From: Rhodosporidiobolus odoratus
Taxonomy: Eukaryota > Basidiomycota > Microbotryomycetes > Sporidiobolales > Sporidiobolaceae
NCBI GenBank assembly: GCA_034387635.1
Contig: JAOANU010000008.1
Coordinates: 372,001-436,000, forward strand
Reading direction: 5' to 3'
Length of the DNA: 64,000 bases
Shown here: piece by piece, positions 57,298 to 64,000 of the stretch
How the letters are laid out: each line of letters opens with the position of its first letter
Position numbering within the stretch: the stretch's first letter is position 1
Notes under the pieces: generated by a model
The model's input: the letters and a program-made list of their open reading frames with translations, nothing else
Databases searched by the model: none
What the model was told of the DNA's origin: nothing
Position numbers and translations under genes: made by a program

Positions 57298-57583
57298 GCT
57301 GTGATACTTCGGGCCAAAGTAACAGATCCATAATGTAAATCAGTTTAGCGATCCCTCGAGTCCTTTTCTCGCACTTTCGTAGATCGATCCGTCATCCTGT
57401 GTTACTGAGCATGCCAGTTGTCTGCGAGACTTGGTATGTTGCGCGACGGGCAGACCACAAAGCAGCAGCAGTCAGCTCAATCTTGCGCTTCCGGTCTGCT
57501 TGAGCCTCTGCTTGCTTCATACTTCGTTCTGCTCCCGCTTCCCGCAACATACCCAGTTCTTTCAGCGAACATTGAAGATCCTA
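57298..57583. other. Short intergenic region, tRNA to CLC stop
   Basis: 286 bp, no gene. Probably the tRNA upstream element and CLC 3' UTR. Confidence 0.45.
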
Positions 57584-60500
57584 TTACCATATATCCCGTC
57601 TATAACTGCTCTCACCAGCGCTATCATCAGCGAGCAACTCCATCTCTTCCCGAGGTCCACCTCCTTCGCTTCTTCGAGGCCGACCGTCTTGCCAGGCGGG
57701 ACGAGGTTGTCGACTACCCTGGACGTAGACCGTCTCAGAGGATGTGCCATGTATGTGGGCGTGGAGATCCTGCCCGACGTGAGGCGAGTGAGCCGAGTAT
57801 AGGGAGTCAGGTGAAGACAAAGACCGCACCATTTTCGTCAGGATACCTTGCATGATACCATGTCGTGTTAGCAGCACGAAGCGGAGACCTAGTCGCTGGA
57901 ACATTTGGACGACGACCTCCATTGGTGTGTCCTGGTTGAACACAACCGGTATCTGTCAAGGTCGACCAGGGAGTGATCATAGGAGGCGAGGACCGGCGGT
58001 AGACAAGGGTGGGGTCAGCAGAAAATTCGAGAGGAGCGGTTGCTAGCGATGCAAGGGCAAGTCCATGAAGGGGAAGGGCTCACTTCGTCCATCCAAGGTA
58101 CCAGATTCACCCACTGCTCTCCGTCCCCAGCGGATGTCGGTATTGTCGAGTCTGGTGAATGCGACGGAGACGCAAAGTCCTGGCTCTTCACATCGAGCGG
58201 GAAGCGTTGTCGTGTGACGCCAGCTTCGACGTCAAGTCTTCGCAACATCTGGACATCTGCTGTAGCTTCCGGAACAAAAGGGACGTGTATCGGTCGACCC
58301 CTATCTGCGCGGTTGGACGGGGTCGGCGCTGAGAAGTAGCAGGGTGTCGACGAGGTAACCTCGGGTATTTGTCGAAGGCACACTGTAGAGGGCGGTATGG
58401 AAAGTCAGCATGGTAACATGACCTGAATTAGGAAGAAGCCAAAGGGGAAATCAACGCTGACATACAGAGTGCCTGTCGTAGCTCGACCTGTCCGATGTAG
58501 CCAAGCAGGATCTTCTCGGCTAGCTTGTTGACCACGGGGAACCCTCGGTAGTCTTCCTGATCGAGCAGTTCCTCCAAGCGTGCGACTGACCAGCCTTCGT
58601 CGCTGACACATACGATCCCGTCGGCTTTGGTCATGACGTGGCGAGCAAGAGCGGTATCTCGGCGGTACTCGACCTTGTTGTTCAAGAACGGGTAGTTGCG
58701 AAGGTTGATCCAGGCTAAAGCAGATTCGGATCAGCGGCAAGAGCACGGCCGAGAGAGAATCCGACGTACCTTCGTAGATGCCGTCCTTCGAAAAGTAATC
58801 GCCGGTGAATTTGGCAACCATGACTGCGAAAACAGGTCTCAATAAGCGGCTTGGGACGAGCTGATACCGCGAACAAGGACGCACCGACCATCATGAGCTG
58901 AATAACGATATCGACGGCGCCAGTAAGCTCGAATAAGATCACGACCTGCGAGGCAACCGCAACGTTGTGCAACGAATCAATATCGATAGCGATCGGATGT
59001 GAACAACCGGGAAACATGACTTACCAAGCTGACCGTCATCCGTGTCACACCGCCAAGGGCGCTGGCGGCCCCAATCACGGCATACATACTCGGTTTGATG
59101 CAGCCTCCATCCGCAGGGCAACTCGCAAACACCCAGTAGTCGGGATGGGCTCGCTGGATCTGATCCATAATGAGGCCGACAGCCCGCCCGGCGCAGGCTC
59201 CGATGGTCAAGGACGGTAGGAAGATGCCAGCGGGAATGGAAGCGCCGAAAGTGACGGCCGTCAGCAGAGTCTTGGCGAAGGCAGTGATGAGGAGGAGGAT
59301 GACAACCGAAGCAGGTTGGGAGGAGCTTCCAGTCGTCATTTACGGGTCAGCACACCGCGCGAAGTAGAGGCTACACGGGAAAAGAGACGCACTCGCAGAG
59401 ACCGTATGCATCAACGCCGCCGCAGTCTCGAAAAAGGTTGACCACGAGTTCGGCCGAAGGGATCCGCATGAAGAGGATAAGATACGAGACGATGGCCGTA
59501 AAAAGGGCGAGGGCGGCTACCTCGCTCACTGGCCAGTTCTTGAGGCCGGACGCTCTTCGCATACGCTCCCACTCCTCGTTCAGGCGGATGAACCATGCAC
59601 CCCAGATACCGCCGCAAATGCCGAGCAGGAGCCAGGGCACCAGCTCGAAGCCTCGCCAAACTTGAGATGCGGTGACGGCGAAGAGGGCTAGTTTGCCCGT
59701 GTTGAAGGGGTCGATGTACTGGAGGGTGACGGCGGCGACAATGGCGCAGACGAAGGATTGCCACAGCGTTGAGCCGGGAAAGAAGGTCGAGATCTCTTCT
59801 ACGTAGCGACAGGTGAGGAGTCAGTAAAGTAGAAAGCGTCATTAGCTGCAGTACCGGACTAACCTAGCGAGAACAGCACGCCGCCGAGAGGAGCACCGAA
59901 TGCGACCGAAACACCCGCTGCCGCGGCGGCTGACAGTATCTCGCGCTGTCTTGCTGTGCGAGGGCGTGATCAGCACGAGAGTCGGGGTGGGCAGAACAGC
60001 AAACCCTCACCTCCGTTGCTCCTCAAGCTCTCGAAAGGTCGCAAGAGCAGATCACCGATGCAACACGCGACATGACATAGCGGGCCTTCCTTGCCCAAGC
60101 TCAGTCCCGAAGCGACAGCCAGAGGCAGTCCGAGCAACTTGATGACGAGCGTCCATGGCGAGAGAAACCCCGTCATGACATACCCGCCAAGAAGCGTCTT
60201 GATTTCGGGTATACCGGTGTGGAAAGCGAAGGGTGCGAAGACTTGGACAAAGTAGGAGGCGGTGACGGCGAGTAAGACCTGACGAGGAAATATTGTAAGT
60301 AGGGCATTTCCGGTATAATAGATGCAAAGAAAGAAAAGAGTGGCCTACGGCGAGGAAGATGTAGACTCCATATTGCGTGAGTGCCCGCAGAATGACGTGC
60401 TTCTCGTCGCCGACGATCTCGCCCCAGGTAAGCCATGCTCGACAAGTCTCGTCCGCTGGGAAGGTCATACAAGGATCAGAAGGTGAAAAAGGCGGGATAG

Positions 60501-61001
60501 GTGGTATGGACATACGATCTAGTCCAGCGCAGCACAGTCCTCGGCTCATCCACCACATGTCCCGACACGCACCTAGTCGTAGATCACTCAGCCAAGCGCT
60601 GAGGATGTCGAGGCAACTTGCTACGACGCCCGTCAGCACCCCAATGCAGACTACGACCAGCCAAGGTTTGGCCGCTTCCCATAGTCGGAGCAGTACACCT
60701 TGCAGACCAGGTACCGCGGCCAAGAAAGCGACTCTCTGACGTTCTCTGGCGTATTCTCGAGTCCAGTCTATCGAGGAAGATGGCGGCGGTTTTGGCGAAC
60801 GAGGCGGGGGAGACGCGGTGGTGCTGAAAAGATGACTTGGAAAGGAGGGAAAGCGAGAGTCGGAGCTGTCGATTAGCATGCTGGATCTGCCGACGAGACC
60901 AAAGATGAGTGGGGCAGGACGCGAGGGAAACGGCAAACTCACCTCGAGGTAGGATGATGTAGGGTATGCCGGCTTGTAGACGCGCCATCCAGGCTGCGCA
61001 T
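57584..61001 (-). CDS. GEF1: CLC-family voltage-gated chloride channel/antiporter
   Basis: Thirteen exons from ATG 61001 to TAA 57584-57586. N-terminal [18 protein letters not shown] is typical of eukaryotic CLC proteins. Membrane and pore motifs: [58 protein letters not shown] (gating Glu in GKEGP), [60 protein letters not shown] and [20 protein letters not shown]. The C-terminus has two CBS modules ([20 protein letters not shown], then [40 protein letters not shown]). The first selectivity motif, normally GSGIPE, reads HTGIPE here. Yeast Gef1 is the closest named type: a Golgi/vacuole Cl-/H+ antiporter supporting copper loading and organelle acidification. Long cytosolic linker between CBS1 and CBS2 is Ser/Pro-rich. 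Confidence 0.93.
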
Positions 61002-62299
61002 CGATACTATGCAATGACCGAAGCGGAACGACCAGAGCGGGATGAAGTTGAGCAGGTGAAGGAGAACTTGGCACAAACAACAGTGATCGCTACGCTTGAA
61101 CACCTTGGTGAGTATTGAGACACCACACGCAGACCCTCCAACTCCCGCTGAGCGCCACCTACTGTCGCCCTGAGCCGACGACGATGTGCCCGCTTTCTCA
61201 TCGGCACCTGAGGTCTCACCAGCTTTCGAGCGTGCACACCGCCGGAAAAGCACTGATGCCGTGCCGCGCGCTTCTCTGCGACCATGTAGGGACTCAGTTC
61301 GCTCGCGCAGGCTGGCAGGTGTCGAGGCCGGTTCAGCATCGTCCTTTATGCTCAGCGTCACTCTCTGCGTCCCCCGACTTTTCAACTGCGGCTTTCCTAG
61401 CCTATTTCTAGTTCCAACCGAGTGAACGCGGTCCTCAAGCAGTCTTCCATTCATGCCGCCAGCAGCATTCCTCTGATCGTGAATGTGGTGTTCTGCCACT
61501 GGAGAGTTGGTCAAATCAGGTGAGAGAAGATCTGCTCATCTGTTCTTCCTGCTCCTCCAGCGTACGCCATCCGAGCCGCTGCGCCGCAATGGCGAAGAGA
61601 GCTCGTCAACGCTGCACCAGCAGTCTTGCTGCTCGTGCAGCAGCAAGATCGCCTACTCTTCCTTTTCTCGTCGCCCGCCAAATATCCGTTGAAAGGTGTA
61701 CATCTTGGGGACAGCGACGAGAGCTCGCCAGCTCGAAGGGTCGCTCGATACTCTCCGCTAGATGGTGGAGACTTGATGGCGTATAAAAGAGCTGGTCGTT
61801 TTCGTTCGGCGTTCCCTCTTTTCCCCTTTTCTTGGCCTCTACCGCACCTTCTTCAACGGACTTGTCGCTTTCTGCTTCTGGTTAGAGGCGTGCTGAATCT
61901 GATAACTCCTGCTGACACCCTTGTGGTGAGCAACAGCCGGGTATGGCGGTCTTGAAAGTCATGCGGAGCATCTTGACCTTCTCAGCTTCGTCGTACAGCA
62001 ATGCTTTGCGGCAACTTTGCGGCGAGTTCTGCAGCAACAGGAACATGCCGAGGCCCCCACGCCATGCTCCGGAACGGTCAAAGGACATGATCGGCACCGC
62101 AGAGCGCGGCGGGAGGAGCAGCGAAAACGTGTAAGGCAAGATTCGTTCAAGCCAGCGAGAGGATGTGAAGCGCGGCACGGCACAGCATCTCTCCGCAAGC
62201 CTATCCAGCTGACCGAAAGAGAGGCAGTAATGTGGCGAGAACCGAACGGATCGTTGCAATTCTCCTCCATCAAGCAGTGCGACCACGGAATGAAACCGT
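61002..62299. other. Intergenic, about 1.3 kb
   Basis: CLC promoter on the left and ubiquitin-S27a 3' flank on the right. A plus frame near 61590 (MAKRARQRCTSSLAARAAAR) has presequence-like composition but no continuation. No gene called. Confidence 0.4.
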
Positions 62300-63235
62300 T
62301 TAGGCCTCGTGGACGTAGGTGAGACTGCAAGGGGCGGAAGAGAATCAGCGCCTGTTGTCCGGACGGGGGAACGGATAGTCACGTACCCGCACTTGCCGCA
62401 GTACTGCCTGTCTGATGACGGAAACAATCCGAGGGAAGGGGAAGGCGAGGCAAGAGAAACAGCGATCGAGAGAAGCGAGGACGTGCAATGCAATTGAATA
62501 GCGAGCGAGGGGAAGAGTCGGAAAACAGGGTCAGACGGTCGCTTTGGCAGGGGGACGAAATCAACGCACCCTTGTGGGCAGCCATGAAGACACCGGCGCC
62601 GCAGGTCTCGGCAGGGCACTCACGACGGAGACGCTTGATCTTGCCGTCAGAGTCGACACGGTAGTACTTGAGGACAGCCCTGCGCATGTACGAGTCAACG
62701 GACTGACGTGCGATAAAGGGTAAGTGGGGCTTACATCTTGACCGGCTTCCTCTTGTGCTTGATCTTCTTGGGGGTGGTGTAGGTCTTCTTCTTGCGCTTC
62801 TTGGCCATACCACCGCGAAGACGGAGGACGAGGTGGAGGGTCGACTCCTTCTGGATGTTGTAGTCCGAAAGGGTGCGGCCGTCCTCGAGCTGCTTGCCGG
62901 CGAAGATCAGACGCTGCTGGTCAGGGGGAATACCCTCCTTGTCCTGGATCTTGGCCTTGACCTGCGTCGCCGGAACAAGCGTGTCAGCAACTTGTTGTAG
63001 GTGAGAGCAAGCGGAGGGTGTGCGCACATTGTCGATGGTGTCCGAGGACTCGACCTCAAGGGTGATCTAAGTGACACAGGAGCGGGTCAGCAAGGGGGTG
63101 TAGGAATAGGTGAGTCGGGATGGCATACGGTCTTGCCCGTGAGGGCTGTGAGAGAAGAGCGAGAGGTTAGCGACAGGTAGCGGGGGATGAACTGGCGAGG
63201 AAGGAACGGGACTGACTCTTTACGAAGATCTGCAT
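62300..63235 (-). CDS. RPS31: Ubiquitin-40S ribosomal protein S27a fusion (UBI3/RPS31)
   Basis: Seven exons: 63235-63217, 63145-63129, 63066-63028, 62961-62735, 62679-62570, 62411-62387 and 62324-62300. Ubiquitin is complete ([45 protein letters not shown], ending LRLRGG). The ribosomal tail follows as [72 protein letters not shown]. Four cysteines (two pairs) form the zinc site. Cleavage after GG releases S27a for the small subunit; here a Met follows GG where most species have Ala. Exon 6 is only 25 nt, and exons 6 and 7 must be joined through GTACGT at 62386 or the frame runs on into non-homologous sequence. Highly expressed gene; dense introns fit this. Confidence 0.96.
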
Positions 63236-63418
63236 GGTTAGTTAGATCGGCCTACACAAACCTCTGTCGCAGAGTGCGATCCTAGGGCGAACTAGTGAGA
63301 GACGAAGAAGAAAAAGAAAGAGGGACAAGCGAGAGCACGGGAGGGAAAAGCTCAGCACCATCACAGTCTCCCCTTCTCCTTCGTCTCTAGGCCAACCCTC
63401 GCTTTCCGACCACCTACA
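63236..63418. promoter_or_regulatory. Divergent promoter, ubiquitin-S27a / plus-strand gene
   Basis: About 183 bp between start codons, with long CT-rich stretches on the plus side. Ribosomal-protein type promoter expected; no specific element recognised. Confidence 0.45.
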
Positions 63419-63576
63419 ATGGTATGTCACTGATGCATCAACTCTGTCAGCGCCTCCGACCCCCGCCCATTCGACCCGACAAGTCCGGATCAACGAGGAC
63501 GAACGATGGATTCGCAAAGTTGGAGGATGAGCGAAACGCGTACAGCAGCGTATCAGGACCGTCAGCGTGGGCTTGA
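63419..63576 (+). CDS. 5' part of an unidentified plus-strand gene
   Basis: ATG at 63419-63421 is followed at once by a GTATGT donor; acceptor GACAAG at 63483 joins to SGSTRTNDGFAKLEDERNAY, SSVSGPSAW and TGA at 63574-63576. The ATG-only first exon repeats the tropomyosin pattern. A 31-residue protein is implausible, so further splicing probably skips this TGA and continues towards the window end, where open Ser/Pro-rich sequence exists. Family unknown. The segment 63577-64000 has no frame I can join with confidence. Confidence 0.4.
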
Positions 63577-64000
63577 ACGGGCAGAAGGAACCGCTGGGAG
63601 AGCGCAGGGACCGCGGCAGCAGCTACACCGGCCACTTCAGCTTTCCCCTCCAACCCACTCTCCCACCACCTTCAGCAACCGCATCCTCGTCATCGCATCC
63701 TCTCTCGCGCCGTACTGCCCGCCGTACAGCCCGCACCGTCATTTGGCTGTCCCGACACAGGCGGCCTCAGCTACCCCGCCTTGCCCTCACCCTCTCACCA
63801 CCGTCCGCGCCAATCCTTCTGCACCCCAACTCTCTTGCACGCCCTCACGCGCAGTCTCCCCGGTCCTAGCCTACGGTCGTCGCCGGTGAAGCTGCTGCAG
63901 AACGGGACCTGGGGGAAGAGCAGGCTACATGGATCATTGTCAAGGCCAGAGTGCTGACTCCCGATTTCGTGTTGATAATGCACCCGTAGACGAAGGGTAC

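Noticed and set aside
61580..61790. Plus frame with mitochondrial-presequence-like start (MAKRARQRC)
   Set aside because: Stops without any recognisable mature domain and no downstream exon could be joined.

Overview
The window is nuclear DNA of a GC-rich, intron-dense basidiomycete yeast, most likely a red yeast of the Rhodotorula/Rhodosporidium type. Nearly every gene is cut by short introns (about 50-80 nt) with GTGCGT, GTACGT, GTATGT or GTGAGT donors, a CTGAC/CTAAC-like branch site and a CAG acceptor. Exons are rich in G/C-ending codons, both tRNA genes carry a 12-nt intron, and the gene set (CENP-X, tropomyosin, RED/IK, KAR9, TRAPPC12, RTC4-domain, cysteine-type SelO, ubiquitin-S27a) is that of a fungus with much retained eukaryotic machinery. 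The genus is inference; I could not search a database.

Layout. 0-10 kb: 3' end of a NOM1/SGD1-like ribosome-biogenesis gene, a tRNA-Pro, CENP-X (minus) divergent from the DBP4 helicase (plus), RED splicing factor (minus) divergent from tropomyosin (plus). 10-20 kb: a cysteine-less thioredoxin-fold membrane protein (minus), a large TPR membrane protein (plus), a KAR9-like protein with a GAR-like C-terminus (plus), and the end of a cryptic minus-strand gene. 20-29 kb: an orphan gene with an internal stop puzzle, MET5 sulfite reductase beta subunit (minus), a cytidine/dCMP-deaminase-like gene (minus). 29-34 kb: gene-poor, with a small orphan gene, a multi-exon orphan (minus) and a 5'-truncated relic. 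34-45 kb: SelO, an ArsB/citrate-type permease and TRAPPC12, all on minus, then an RTC4-domain gene on plus. 45-49 kb: a damaged paralogue of the 33-kb relic, then gene-poor sequence. 49-64 kb: a 12-exon DUF2408-like gene (minus) divergent from a dipeptidyl-peptidase V-like S9 peptidase (plus), a second copy of tRNA-Pro, a CLC chloride channel (minus), ubiquitin-S27a (minus) and the start of a plus-strand gene.

How it fits together. This is ordinary housekeeping chromosome rather than one pathway cluster. Functional groups are scattered: ribosome biogenesis/translation (NOM1-like, DBP4, ubiquitin-S27a, tRNA-Pro x2), cytoskeleton and division (tropomyosin, KAR9, CENP-X), sulfur and redox (MET5, SelO, thioredoxin-like), membrane traffic and transport (TRAPPC12, CLC, permease). 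Many neighbours are divergent pairs sharing 110-310 bp promoters. I found no CRISPR array, prophage, intact transposon or biosynthetic cluster. The most unusual points are an in-frame TGA inside apparently continuous coding sequence (21.5 kb), a thioredoxin fold with no CxxC, a GAR-like microtubule-binding tail on KAR9, an altered CLC selectivity motif, two GC-AG introns, and a degenerating inverted paralogue pair (33 and 46 kb).
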